A stretch of 64,000 nucleotides of DNA. It comes from Cylindrodendrum hubeiense (Eukaryota; Ascomycota; Sordariomycetes; Hypocreales; Nectriaceae). Below are positions 48,230-59,796 of this stretch, piece by piece. The stretch covers positions 1-64,000 of the forward strand of contig JAANBB010000108.1 of the NCBI GenBank assembly GCA_014621425.1, in the 5' to 3' direction. The position numbers and the translations under genes were made by a program. Position 1 is the first letter of the stretch. Each line of letters opens with the position of its first letter. Below the pieces are notes generated by a model. That model was not told where the DNA came from, did not search any database, and was given only the letters and a program-made list of their open reading frames with translations.

Positions 48230-49667
48230 TTAACACCTGGAGAACAGCCCCCAACCCCCAACAGAGACTCTGGCAAACCACAATGCACAAAGACTTCCAA
48301 TGTTTAGACATCCTGCAAATACAATGAGACTCCAAAATTCCCCTCCGGTCGCCGAAATAAGCTCGCCGGCCATGGGCACACCAATAAGGCATGCGACAGA
48401 GGTCACTGTGTATGCTGTTGCATAGTACCGGCCGTAATCCTGCGTCTCACACAACTTCCCGACGCATACGGGACTGATACTGATATTGTTTCCGCTGGCA
48501 AAGCCGAACAGGGCAACGAAGACGACGAGGCCAGCTGTGGAAGAGCCAACCGGGAGCCACACTGCAAGGCAAGCCACGGCACTCAATGCTACTGTGAGAA
48601 TATTAGAGTTAAACACCCCAAAGGAGTCACCCCACCACCCAGGTAGGACGCGCCCAAGGATGCTAGCTGCGTTCAAAATGGTTGGGAGTTGATATGAGAA
48701 GTCGACACCGAACCCTTCATGGATGGCATAGCTGGAAATGTACGTCAACGGAACGAACAAAGCGCACTCTAGTAGAAAGATGCCAATCGTTGTGAATGCG
48801 AAAGCGGCATGTCGGAATATTCGGATATCTGGGTGAGGATTGACCTTGGAACTGGGTGGCAATCGCGTCCGAATTAGTAGGCAAGCAGCACCGCAGGCAA
48901 CAAGGCTGATAAAACCGATGGTGCGGATAGCCCAGGCCCAGCCGACATTTTCAAACAGGGGACGGAGAACCAGAGGATAAATCATGCCGCTAAACGCACC
49001 ACCGGTCGAGGAAATGCCCGTTGCTAGACCCCGGCGTTGCTGAAACCAATGGCCGACGGTTGTGATGGACGGAGTGAAGAGAAGGGAAGCGCCAATTCCA
49101 TTTAGAACGCCGAAGCTAAGCATGAAGTGCCAGTACTCTGCCAGGCAAAGTCAGAAACCAAACATTGGACCTGAGGGGATTCAGCTGTGGACGAGCTGGG
49201 GGATTGAACTTACCAACGCAAAAACTGAGGAGCATCAAGGCCGTGACAACACAGACAGTGCCGCCCAGTATCAACCATCGTGGGCCATAAGTGTCCTGTA
49301 AAGGACCGACGTAAATGCCACAAAAGAAGCCGAGGAAAACATAGACAGAGAATATCCAGCCGATTGCTCCCTCGCTGTAGTCGGCAAGTTGATGCGTAGA
49401 TATATAAGCGTGAATCGTGGCCATGCTATTTGACAAGCCCATGCCAGAGAATGCCGCGAGCCACGCACCCAGCACGACCAACCACGCTCTTAGACCGCCC
49501 TCGGGGTAAGTTTCTTCTTGGGTAGAGCAGAGGGCTGTAGGTGTTGCTGTGGGGGTTTGGTCTTGTGGTTGAGTTTCTTTTTGCCTGCTTCGCTGATCCG
49601 TGTCGGAGTTGGACGGACTTGTTGCATCGTGTTTGTCCTCGATAGCGACAGCTGGTGTGGCGAGCAT
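48230..49667 (-). CDS. MFS transporter, monocarboxylate-like
   Basis: Exons 49667-49214 and 49137-48230 with a 76-nt intron give 453 residues. The splice joins MLLSFCVG to EYWHFMLSFGVLNG. The cytosolic N-terminal tail (~55 residues) is polar. It is followed by the fungal MCT-type signature YPEGGLRAWLVVLGAW at TM1. Loop 2-3 carries YVGPLQDTYGPRW, a variant of the MFS D-x-x-G-R/P motif, and HWFQQRRGLATGI follows TM5. About 12 TM segments are apparent. Substrates of this group are organic acids or metabolites, unknown here. It is a plasma membrane protein by family. Confidence 0.9.
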
Positions 49668-50278
49668 GGCGGCAGCGTGGTGATAAAAAACAGGATGGCT
49701 CTGAGTAAAATGTGGTATTAGTAGCTGCGCACCGGAATTCGGGACTATTCGGCGACGTACTGGAGGTACCTGAGCAAGAGCTGTCTCAAGAGCTTCTTGG
49801 CATCTAGAAGCTAGAGAGAATTAATTGGGAAACGGGAGTGTAGGCTACAACATTCCATTCAGAAATATAGCACAAAGTGCTGCCGGCTTCGTTTTACCAA
49901 AACCATCATCACATTGATTACCCTAGAGTTGAGCACACAAGTTCACGCCTTGGTTGTCATCCCACAATTTTTGACTGTCTCCACGCGCCCTGCCTGTCGT
50001 TGACAAGCAAGGCGCGCAAGCTGACTGGCGTAGAGAAGGGTTCTGGTGGGGGCATTGCTAGGATTCTTAGCCTACTCCACCGCTTAGTCTGGACTAACGA
50101 TGCAAGAATACAATTGAATCCGAGGGAATGTTACAATTGATAAGATGTTAAGAATAAATTATTTGTCGACTACTTTTAGTAGATATCCAGTCCCTCTCAG
50201 GAGAAAACCACATCTGACTTCGTTTTAATCACCATCCATTGTTACGCACTGGTGCTTGACGCACGCATATCAACCATC
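49668..50278. other. Intergenic region between divergent genes
   Basis: A 611-bp shared upstream region of the MFS gene (minus) and the GNAT gene (plus). No coding frame is convincing. Confidence 0.5.
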
Positions 50279-50803
50279 ATGGCTTACACCGTTCGCCTAG
50301 CGACTTTGGACGATTCCACCCAGATTGCCAAGTTAGGCGCCCACGTCTTCACCGTCACCTTTGGCCACTCTGTACCGCCCCACGAACTGCAAGCCTACCT
50401 CGAAGAAACATACTCGCCCCTCGCAGTCGCTGCGGTTCTCGAGGATCCCCAAAAAAACGCTCATGTGGCAATAGACGAGGATGGCAACGTTCTCGGCTTC
50501 GCAATCCTTGCCCTCGGAACAACCAGAGCCTGTGTTGAGAACATGGAGAATCCCGTCGAGCTTCAACGGATCTACGTGGACACGGCTGTCCACGGGAAGG
50601 GTGTTGGTTGGATGCTGGCCGATAGCATCGAGAAAAAGGCTCGGAAGCAAGGATTTCGAAGCATTTGGCTGAGTGTCTGGGAGGAAAACCAGAGCGCCCA
50701 CAAGGCGTACACGAAGTGGGGGTACAAGCACGTTGGTGACGATGACTTCATCGTCGGGGTTGTTGTTCAGCGGGATCACATCATGTTGAAAGCTTTCCAA
50801 TAG
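50279..50803 (+). CDS. GNAT-family N-acetyltransferase
   Basis: This single-exon gene encodes 174 residues from ATG 50279 (MAYTVRLATLDD). The ATG preceded by CATC is preferred over the in-frame upstream 50252 start, which would add nine residues before the first strand. GNAT landmarks are the acetyl-CoA binding loop in VELQRIYVDTAVHGKGVGWML (Q/R-x-x-G-x-G/A type, here HGKGVG), and the C-terminal segment IWLSVWEENQSAHKAYTKWG, which is typical of the fold. It resembles the spermidine/spermine- and RimI-like small cytosolic GNATs. The acceptor substrate is unknown. Confidence 0.88.
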   Translation: MAYTVRLATLDDSTQIAKLGAHVFTVTFGHSVPPHELQAYLEETYSPLAVAAVLEDPQKNAHVAIDEDGNVLGFAILALGTTRACVENMENPVELQRIYVDTAVHGKGVGWMLADSIEKKARKQGFRSIWLSVWEENQSAHKAYTKWGYKHVGDDDFIVGVVVQRDHIMLKAFQ

Positions 50804-51319
50804 CAGATCCGGCAATTTTAGACGGTTTAGGGTGTGGTATAGATTGATAGAGGAGAGAACCTGCGACCCATGGGATGAGTTGTTACTCGCTACAGCTTAT
50901 CCTACTAGCCCCCACTTCATACCGGCATAGGCTTCATTGACAGCCCCAAAAGATCCCATGGCTCAAAAGCAATTATAACTCATTATTTCAAGGCATGTCC
51001 ATTTCAAAGAACACATACCATGTGCAGCACTAATTTTAAGGGAACTTTAAATACAGTGCACCTACCTAATCAAGTCTGGGCTTATCAATACACTCCGGAA
51101 TTGGTGGATCTCTCTAGATCCGGCCTATCTCACTTATTTTCAAATGGGGGTATCATCCTATTAAGCAGTGTATGAGTATAACGGCTCCAAGGCACCCCGT
51201 TCAGTGCAAATGTTAATTTCCGCTCGTTTTGAGGTCCGACTCATTTTAGCTGGATAGATGGAATCTTGCCACTTCTCGCCAATCGACGACTGCCGACGTA
51301 TGAGCCGCCGCTACCAGTC
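50804..51319. other. Intergenic region, no gene seen
   Basis: The 3' flank of the GNAT gene and promoter side of the Zn2Cys6 gene at 51320. Nothing specific was seen. Confidence 0.5.
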
Positions 51320-52399
51320 ATGACGGAGTTTCGGCCTCGTCGTGCGCACAAAAAGTCGCGTGGCGGGTGCCGGCAATGCAAGCAACGCCATGTCAAGTGC
51401 GACGAGACGCGGCCCAAATGCGTAAACTGCCAGACCAACGAACACGATTGTTTCTACACAAGCGAGCAGGTCATCGTGGCGCCCAGGACAGTCAGAATAC
51501 CCACCTCATTATCTGACATGCAGAACCGTCAGATGTTCAGCTTGGAGCACATGTCGCTCCTTTTCAATGTCACGAATGATCCGGGAGAGTTTATCATGTG
51601 CGACGGATTGTCGCAGGGCGTCCTATCCGACATCATAAAACCTGCCATGGAGAACCAATACGTAATGGACCAACTTATAGCTCTATCCGCGCTCCAACGC
51701 AGCGTGAAAACCCCATCAACTTCGACCAACTACCACCTACTTAGCATGCAACTACAAGGAAGGGCACTATCCTCTCATAATAATTCGACATTGGTCCTTT
51801 CGGGACCCGATAGCCTTCCACGCTTCATATTCTCAATGCTCTTAGGATATTCTCTCCTCTATGACACTTTTGCAAGTTCGCGAAACGACATTTCCACTTT
51901 TATTGAAATGTTTGCACGGTACCTTCCGATTATTCAACTCGGCAAGACAATGGCCCGAGATCACTGGCCTACTCTGCGAATGTCCGAGGTACGACATATA
52001 TACTTGGCCGTGGGACTTGATCCTGGGCACCCGCAATACATCTCATCAGAGGCGGAAGATGACCTTCAGGTCCTCGACTTGATGTTAACTGAATCAGATG
52101 TGGAGCAGTCGTCGCTCGATCCATGTCGCAAGGCAGCAACATCTCTCAAAATGGCCTACACATTATATCAAAAGCACCTACAACACAAACTACTACGTAC
52201 TCAGGCCGCATCAACGTTCCTGATTTACACACCATTTACCTTCGTGGACGCCTTAAAAAACAGTCAACCCGAAGCTCTTGTTATTCTCGCTCACTATGGT
52301 GTGCTTTTATACAGATGTCGCGATGCTTGGGTGGTGGGTGATGCCGGAAGACAGGTCATTCGACTCGCCGCATCCGAACTGAGTCCACAATGGGACTGA
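51320..52399 (+). CDS. Zn2Cys6 transcription factor, Upc2-like layout
   Basis: This single-exon gene encodes 359 residues from the first in-frame ATG (MTEFRPRRAHKKSRGG). The N-terminal cluster is C-RQ-C-KQRHVK-C-DETRPK-C-VN-C-QTNEHD-C, a perfect Zn2Cys6 spacing. The GCxxCKxRHVKCDExxPxC form with a short linker matches the sterol-uptake-control (Upc2/Ecm22) type subgroup. No coiled coil follows. The C-terminal region is helical, without the long middle homology region, consistent with this short subgroup. Targets are unknown. It is convergent with another Zn2Cys6 gene ending at 52957. Confidence 0.88.
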   Translation: MTEFRPRRAHKKSRGGCRQCKQRHVKCDETRPKCVNCQTNEHDCFYTSEQVIVAPRTVRIPTSLSDMQNRQMFSLEHMSLLFNVTNDPGEFIMCDGLSQGVLSDIIKPAMENQYVMDQLIALSALQRSVKTPSTSTNYHLLSMQLQGRALSSHNNSTLVLSGPDSLPRFIFSMLLGYSLLYDTFASSRNDISTFIEMFARYLPIIQLGKTMARDHWPTLRMSEVRHIYLAVGLDPGHPQYISSEAEDDLQVLDLMLTESDVEQSSLDPCRKAATSLKMAYTLYQKHLQHKLLRTQAASTFLIYTPFTFVDALKNSQPEALVILAHYGVLLYRCRDAWVVGDAGRQVIRLAASELSPQWD

Positions 52400-52956
52400 T
52401 TCATGGAACTGCCACATGAGATTTTATCTACCTCGGGTGGCAGTGATGGAATGTGCATACAATAATTTAATACTGATTTAAAGGGGGTTGAAAATACAAA
52501 AAGGGCTTTTCATGACTTGGGTATTTTCTAATTCAAACTGATGCGATGTGCGCCTGGTTTCGATTATAATTGTGATTGGGCTATTTACAGTCAAATACCC
52601 TGAATATCATCCTACACCCCCTAACATTAGAAGGCACTCATGATTTCACCAGTACATAATCTGCTGTTTTATGCGACGCTTGCGACCCCAGAGTCTCGTC
52701 AAGACCGAATGCAAAGCGGGCCGCTGGATGTACAACGCTTTCAGCGGTCTACCGCCCTTTGTCTTTACCCTCATAAGAGATACCCCATTTCTCAAACTCA
52801 AGTGGTGTTCTACCCTGATCTAGCAGTGCAACCTTTTGAGCTTTGATGTATGCCAGGTTCAAATTTCCAAATATCTATTTGAAACAGAAAATGATATTAG
52901 TTGAGTTGGGGCCGAGGGTCGCTAATAGTGGCACTATTTCTGGGACCTGTCCCTGT
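52400..52956. other. Intergenic region between convergent regulators
   Basis: The 3' flanks of two convergent transcription factor genes. Short frames at 52640-53031 (plus) have no recognisable content. Confidence 0.5.
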
Positions 52957-55186
52957 TCATTTATCTGTAATCCACGAGTGAGCGTAATTCAGGATACAAG
53001 TATACCATCCTACGGTTTTTGCAGTCGATGACTGAATACCATGGTCTGTCATTTCTTTTGCAAGCTGGCCCGCCAAGGATCTCATCACTGCGTTATCCTT
53101 GCCTATCGTCATCATGACCTTGAGCAAAAATTCTAAGTTGTCCTCGCCATGCGAACTATATTCCGACAGTGCATCGTCTAAAAACACTAGAGCGGCAATA
53201 TACGCAGAGAAGTTGATTAAAGGGTTCATGAGAGATATTCGTAAATCCGAAGTGATTCGAAAAACGTTGAGGATGTTTTCAGCTGCTGGCAGCAACCGAT
53301 GTTGACACTGGGGCTTCAAATGCCCTGGTAGGCTTTGTGCCTGCGCCCTGAACAGAGCCGCTCGATGCAGACAGACCGTAGCTGTATGGATAAGAATATG
53401 AAGAAAGACTGCATTCTGGTCATGGTAATTCGCAGGAAGACGGAGGTTGTTGGGTAATAACAACAAGATCATGGCCAAATTGTTGTCAAGAGTTCTGTGT
53501 CTCTTCCAGAACGGATCAATTTTAAAATCCAAGTTCGTCATCATGTTGACGTGAGACGTGTGATCCATGGTTTCGAAGAAAAGCTGCGCGATTCGCACTC
53601 TCGCCGCAAGAGGGGAGTATTGGTCGCCCTGTTGTTCATCTGCCCACATGCTTGCTATTTCTTCGCATCCGGTACTATATGCCTCTTCAGAAGCGGGAAG
53701 TCGCGTTTGTATCTATGACCGATCAATACATATTTGCGGCTGGAAAAGCACCTGGTAACGTACGTGACTCTCCTGGATTAACGTTGGCCACTTCGTAGTT
53801 GCGGAAACAAGACGGTCAGAGCAAAATATTACCCACCATGTTCTGCGCTGTTCCTCAGAGTCGGTCCAGTCTCTTGGTGCCTGTACTGGGAATGCTGAGG
53901 TTTCGTCGACTCCGTCGATTTTGTGCAGATTCAACATCTGTGCAATTCGGACACTGCGACAGAGGCTCATTGATGATCTTGAGAACATTACATGTTCGGC
54001 CTCGAAGTAGGCGATCAAGCACCAACTCTGAGCATGAGCTAATGTGACAGAATGGTCTTCTCGCCCCTGATCCATTTAGCGCGGTCAGCACATACCTGGT
54101 GTATTCTAACTTACCCCCATCTCATCTGAGCTCGCGTAAGCTCTAGCACGTTGATAGAATAGCATTGCTAAGTGACGATGGACCTCGGATGCCGTAGCGG
54201 CTGTCGCCATTATGGCGTACTGGAGACACATTGGCGGGCGCAATTGAATTGGTAGATGCAGTGATGCCACAAAGCGTTGCCGATGCAACATGGGTGAACC
54301 ATGATGCAAGGTGTCAAAGTAGATATTGGTCCTACCGGAGCGAATTAGGAAGCTGGTGAGCGGTATTGACCCTTTTCAGCTTACAGGTCTAGTATGAGGT
54401 CGTGCGACGGGAGTTGCTCAAAAAGGTGCAATCTGGTCAGCTCATCGAGAAAAGCGCTGTTGCGTGTTGCATGTGCAGAATGCTCCGTGTCAACCTGGTT
54501 TACAATAGGAGATGATCCAAGTGGGATGATACTAGCTGGGATTTCTAGGCCGTCGCCAAAGTTATCGGGCTGATGGTGCTCAAAAGCGGTTGTCTTGCTT
54601 CTTCGGGCCAGGTGTTCTAGATCGCCTATATTCAATTAGGGACTACTCGGCAACAGATGCATCTTGTTAGATTGTTATGGGATTCCTGCAACTCCCTGAT
54701 ATATCGATATCCTAGTCTTAGTCAGAGGGGCGTGAGATTGAGAGATAAAACCCCTCACGGAAAAGAGGGGCTCGAGGCCCTCAAGGATCAACACAATCAT
54801 CAGCTTTGAATCCACACTCTATTGAACACTAAGACCACTTGATCGAATGTGCCGTACACGATCCAACACATCTCTATGAATAATTCCCGTCCCATGTGAT
54901 GTACCAATGTAATTTGAGCTACGCCTAGCGGGCCGCTGTCTGAGAAAAGTGATAACGAACCTAACTTTGCTTCGAGTTCATGAATTTGCTTCCTTTTCCC
55001 AACGGTTACTTGTCGCGATTGAGGATATGCACAATCGGCGCCAGATCGGGCACATCGGCTGCAGCATGGCTTGATGCGGTCGCACTTCTTCTTCATTTCC
55101 CGGCATTGGAGACATGATAGCGGAGATAGTATGGGGAGACGGCTGGCCGGGGCACCTGACGCTCCTGACGCCGTGTCTTCGCTCAT
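52957..55186 (-). CDS. Zn2Cys6 transcription factor, five exons
   Basis: Exons 55186-54961, 54625-54385, 54352-54115, 54066-53764 and 53712-52957 join in phase to 587 residues. The Zn2Cys6 cluster is C-LQ-C-REMKKK-C-DRIKPC-C-SR-C-ARSGAD-C. It is followed by a basic linker and a coiled-coil start (KRKQIHELEAKLG) that continues as DLEHLARRS in exon 2. The fungal-specific middle homology region follows, with the typical EEQRRTWWVIFCSDR and the IQTRLPASEEAY segment rebuilt by the last splice. Two oddities stand out: a 335-nt first intron and a 32-nt second intron, shorter than usual fungal introns. The latter might be a small lesion. The C-terminal ~30 residues are uncertain. Confidence 0.8.
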
Positions 55187-56572
55187 CGCAGGAAGTTCCA
55201 GTGGGGATAGGATCGTGCTGAACGGGCGTCCCCGATTTGATGGCTTCACATTAATTACCTGTTCCAAGACCCAGAGCCCCAAGGAGGGAGGAAAGGAGGG
55301 AAAGATGGTGGTCTGCGTGTTATTGAATAATTCTACAGGGCGGCTTTGCCCAACAGTGATCACAGGCATGTCACTCCCACAGCTGAGTTTTTGGCGGGCA
55401 CGCTAGATTCAAAACGGATCAGGTAGCTTATGTTTGTCAGCTTCGGGCATGACACGACTGGTTCGCACATTGTCGGACACCGCCATACTCCACTCTACTC
55501 CATCGCCTGGTCGATACGTGGGGCCGAGCCGGCGTCTCAACGAGCGAGCCGGCATCACAATGAGCGAGCGGACTCGGCCGCGCCGTGTCGAGTTGGGCGA
55601 GTCGAGAACGCGCGTCGTGGATGGCATTGATCATGGCCAATCAGGGAATTCCGCCTCTAACGATTGGGATCGCATCCCGACGTATTAGAATGTTCGCGCT
55701 ACCTAGCGAGTACCATGGCCTACAGTACAGAAACGCTCGACGAGAATTATATTCATTCGGGTGGAGTTATAAGGCACTTGTCGAAACCCGTGAACTCATT
55801 TCTTAGCGGTAAGAAAATGTACTGGGTCTTATGACATACGGCACAGGACAGTTCAGACCAGCGCATTTTCCGAGCAGCCTCAACCAGCGAGGCGCCCATT
55901 TTTCATTCACACAACGCGTCTATGAAGCTTCTCAGGGAAACGTCGACTTTCTCTTTCAAACCTTCTCCCAAAGGCTTATGAAATTAGGTCAGATAAAGAA
56001 ATCTCACAGGGACATATAGCTATAGATCTCAGCTAGGTTTTCGGTTTGCAGCTGATACATCCATCTCGTCAAGTGATCCAGGGATCCAAGTCGCTGGAGC
56101 GTCAGAGTAAAATAATATATAGATTTTCAGGACCCGTGAGGCACCACCGGATTGCCAGTACCCTGTTTTGGTGTGTGATTATCCACGTGGAGTAGCACCC
56201 AGACTTGGGGTGATCAAATACGGATTTCGCTGTAGTGGCGGGACGGCTGGGTATGACGGCCACTTCTGGACACCGAGTCGCGGTGACGAGCAGACTCCGT
56301 CGGAGCGTCGATACTCGCGTCGGTCATAAACTAATAATTTCGCACACGCCATCGGTCTCATTTAAAAACAACAATATCTGACTAACTTATAAGCCAACAC
56401 CTACATATATTAAGCCGAGTCCTGATTGCTATGCATCCATTTCTGTCGTCCCTCGCTCCCAACTACGATCTAGCCTAAATCCTTTTTTTCTTCGACCCAT
56501 TACATCTCAGCACTTCTCCATGCATATAATTTATTTTGCACTGCTCTTAATTCCGGTGGCGGCTTGTGAGAA
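55187..56572. other. Intergenic region, no gene seen
   Basis: 1.4 kb with a GC-rich patch at about 55480-55640 (repeated GAGCGAGC words) and AT-richer flanks. All short frames lack support. Confidence 0.45.
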
Positions 56573-57975
56573 ATGGACACCGACTCGGGAAACATGTCCT
56601 ACCAGGAGAAGGACATGGCTGCAAACAACTCCACCGTGCCGATGACGATTGCACCACCAGCCACTATCAGCATTCCTTCACACCCAGAAGGCTCAAATTA
56701 TTTCAGGCCTTCCGGACTTAAAATTAGCCTCATCACCATCAGTTTGATGCTAACAGTGCTCTGCGTGGCCCTAGATAACACTGTAAGATGATGCTTTCCG
56801 AGACAAAACCAAATGACTCTAACTATTCGCCCCAAGATTATCGCGGTCGCTATCCCACACATTACTGAGTAGTTTAATAATCTCAATGACGTGGGGTGGT
56901 ATGCCTCGGCCTATCTCCTCACGACTTGCGGTAACACTACTCCCCTTAGTATGAGCTGGAACATTTCTGACATTGCTGTCTTCAACGTATAGCGCTTCAA
57001 CTACTCTTCGGGAAGCTATATGCACTCTTCAATGTCAAGATGGTGTTTCTCACCGCCCTGTTCGTTTTCGAGGTTGGATCTTTGATATGCGGCGTTGCGC
57101 CAAGTTCTACTGCCCTCATTATGGGCCGAGCGATTGCAGGTCTGGGGAGTGCGGAATATTCACAGGCTCCTTGGTCACCATTGCTCACACTGTCGATCGA
57201 GAGAAAACACCCATTTTCTTTTAGTCTCCTGGGAGGCATGTACGGAATAGCGTCTGTCGCGGGACCTCTGGTGGGTACCCCATCATCCTCGCCGGGCTCT
57301 CCATGCTAACCTGATCAGATGGGTGGAGCTTTCACAGACCATGCGACTTGGCGATGGTGCTTCTATATTAACCTTCCTCTCGGGGCTGCCATGACAGTGG
57401 TTTTGTTCTTCTTGTCGGAGCTTCCCCCGCGGGAGACATCTCAGCGGGATCCAGCTCTCAAAGTGTTGCGCCGGTTGGATCCTGTCGGCATTGTCCTTTT
57501 TGTGCCAAGCATCATTTGCGTTCTTCTTGCCCTGCAATGAGGAGGAGTCAAGTATCCATGGTCCAACGGGCGTATCATTGTTCTTTTCGTCATGTTTGGT
57601 GTGCTACTCGTTGCATTTATTGCAGTTCAAATTTACGCCAAGGATGATGCCACTGTGAGTTTCCCGCCCATGCACTAGCAATGAGAGTTTGATGACCTTT
57701 AAAGTGCCTTCTCGCATCGCGTCCCAGAGAACGATTGCATCAGCTGCATTCTTCGGCTTCTGCATTGGAGGATCATTCTGTATCATTACGTACTATATCC
57801 CTATTTGGGTACGTAATTGTGCAAACTGTTGCCGCAGGTGCTCTTAGCTTATAATGATGCTCTGGTCAAGGCCTTCCAACTTGGTCTCATCTTGAGCTGC
57901 TTGAGCATGCTGGGTGCTATTGGAGTTGAATGGAAGAGGGTTGAGGGACAGGAAATCGCTCCAGGTGGGGCTTAA
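56573..57975 (+). pseudogene. Broken 14-TM-type MFS multidrug transporter gene
   Basis: Coding text can be followed through introns from MDTDSGNMSYQEKDM and TM1 (LITISLMLTVLCVALDNT) to the C-terminal DALVKAFQLGLILSCLSML. It has many lesions. There is a TAG (56870-56872) where the family has Gln after ITE, and a TGA (57538-57540) where a Trp codon is expected in ALQ-W-GG. A one-base loss near 57154 and a one-base gain near 57220 shift the segment that should read GIFTGSLVTIAHTVDREK. A large deletion near 57815 joins ITYYIPIW to the C-terminus, removing roughly half of the transporter. Both stops are C-to-T or G-to-A changes, as expected from RIP or plain decay. Not functional. Confidence 0.85.
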
Positions 57976-58882
57976 CGGGTTCACAATTGAAAGAGGCAAC
58001 GCGAGGCTGTCTGTTGTGATGTGATAAAATGTCAGGCAAAAGATAATTGGGTGGTTGAATGAAAACTAGCACGGTAGTTACACTCATAGACTCATCTTCA
58101 CAGAATGTATTAACAAGACAATGTTCAACACCTCAATCCTGGCTAAATGCAATTCTGCGGAATGAGGGGCTTTTGAGCATTGCCCTGCGCTTGAAGTTGT
58201 TAGGTGCCCAACTTTGCGCTCAAACCCCTGTTACGTGGGATCTGCGGATGGTAAAGGCTACGCACGGTTAATTGCGACAACGGCATTTTCTTGCCGCTTT
58301 TTGATGTGCAGATACAATATATCGGACGAATACTCTGCACTGCCTCAAGCTACAGATACCATGCCAGGTTTTTGCTAGGGCTGGTTCGTCGTCTGCATGG
58401 AGGCTTTCACACTCGCTTGCTCCCCCTACGCCGCCAGCCGCGAATCTTCAATGACGTTATACATGGAGGCGTGTGCCATAAATATCCCGGGTGACTGTGG
58501 ATGGCAGATTTTGCGGGGTCAAAGGAATGAAGAAGCTGGTTTTTGAGGATGTAATTGGTGCGGCTTGAATCCACTTGATGTGCTGGAGCCATGTTAGTAC
58601 GTGGACGGACCAGCCGGGACTCCGCCACGGCAAGCTCCTTTGCTTTCGGTCTCGCTTCCGCGTTCGGGTCATACCTTTTTTCGCGAACTTTGACTTTGGC
58701 CGAGTGTCTAGGGCTGAGATACCGGTTGACAACGTACGGTAGCTGAGAGCAGGCATGGCTGCAATTACATATTTAAACATGCCTTCTCCCCCTGAGATGA
58801 GTTGTTATTCCGCATCACCATTCACAACAGTTCTTTACACAGACACTCAACACCAATCTTCACCAACAACCACCTCTCCAAA
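57976..58882. other. Intergenic region, no gene seen
   Basis: The 3' side of the MFS pseudogene and the promoter side of the RTA1-like gene. No further transporter fragments were recognised. Confidence 0.5.
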
Positions 58883-59796
58883 ATGGCCAAACTCGAATTG
58901 TACAATGGCCACTATCTGTGGGAATACATACCCTCGTTTCCGGCTGCCATCATCTTCATCGTCGTGTTTGGTGTCCTGACTGCAGCACACGTCTGGAAGC
59001 TGGCACGAAACAGGACCTGGTTCTGCATTCCGTTTGTCGCTGGAGGCGTTTGTAAGTCTTGATTGTATTCCTCTTCGTGCGCTTGCAGCTAGCTAACTTG
59101 ATTGTAGTTGAAATTGTTGGCTACGTCGGCAGAGCGTTGGCACACAACTCGACCGGAACCCTCATCCCCTACGTCCTGCAATCCACATTGCTTCTTCTCG
59201 CACCCATCTTATTCGCGGCCTCTCTCTATATGACGCTCAGCAGAGTTGTTCGTGCGGTTCACGGCGAATCATGCTCCATGATTGCCCCTCGCTGGCTCAC
59301 CAGCATTTTCGTCTTCGGCGACGTCTTCAGCTTCATCGTCCAAGCCAGCGGCGCCGGCCTTCGCGTCCAAGCAGGCTCAGCAAACAGCAAGATTAACCCT
59401 AAACTTGGACCGTGGGTCATCGTTGGAGGTCTCATCTTTCAGATCGTCGTGTTTGCCATCTTCATCGTCGCCACCTTCAGATTCCAGAGTGCCTTTAGCA
59501 GACATGAGAGTGCAAAGGCTATGAACGACGTCCCGTGGCGCAAGATTCTGCACATGCTCTACATGACATCGACATTCGTCATGGTTCGAAACATTTTCAG
59601 GACGGCCGAATATGCGATGGGCAGCGATGGATACTTGCTGGGCCATGAGTGGGGTGTGTACGTCTTTGATGCGTCCTTGATGACTCTTACCATGGCATGC
59701 TTCTTTGTCTGGTACCCGAGCCAGTTGAATGGCGGACTGAAAGTCAACAACGACACCGAGATGAACAGAACCGAGGTTACACGAGAGCGAAAGTAG
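58883..59796 (+). CDS. RTA1-like seven-TM lipid-translocating/exporter family protein
   Basis: Exons 58883-59051 and 59108-59796 with a 56-nt intron (GTAAGT donor, CTAAC branch) give 285 residues. The fungal RTA1 signature runs through FEIVGYVGRALAHNST, rebuilt by the splice, then YVLQSTLLLLAPILFAASLYM, RWLTSIFVFGDVFSFIVQASGAG, and later FRTAEYAMGSDGYL. Seven hydrophobic segments are visible. RTA1 relatives give resistance to 7-aminocholesterol and other membrane-active compounds in yeast and sit in the plasma membrane. The substrate here is unknown. The length is normal and nothing is missing. Confidence 0.93.
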
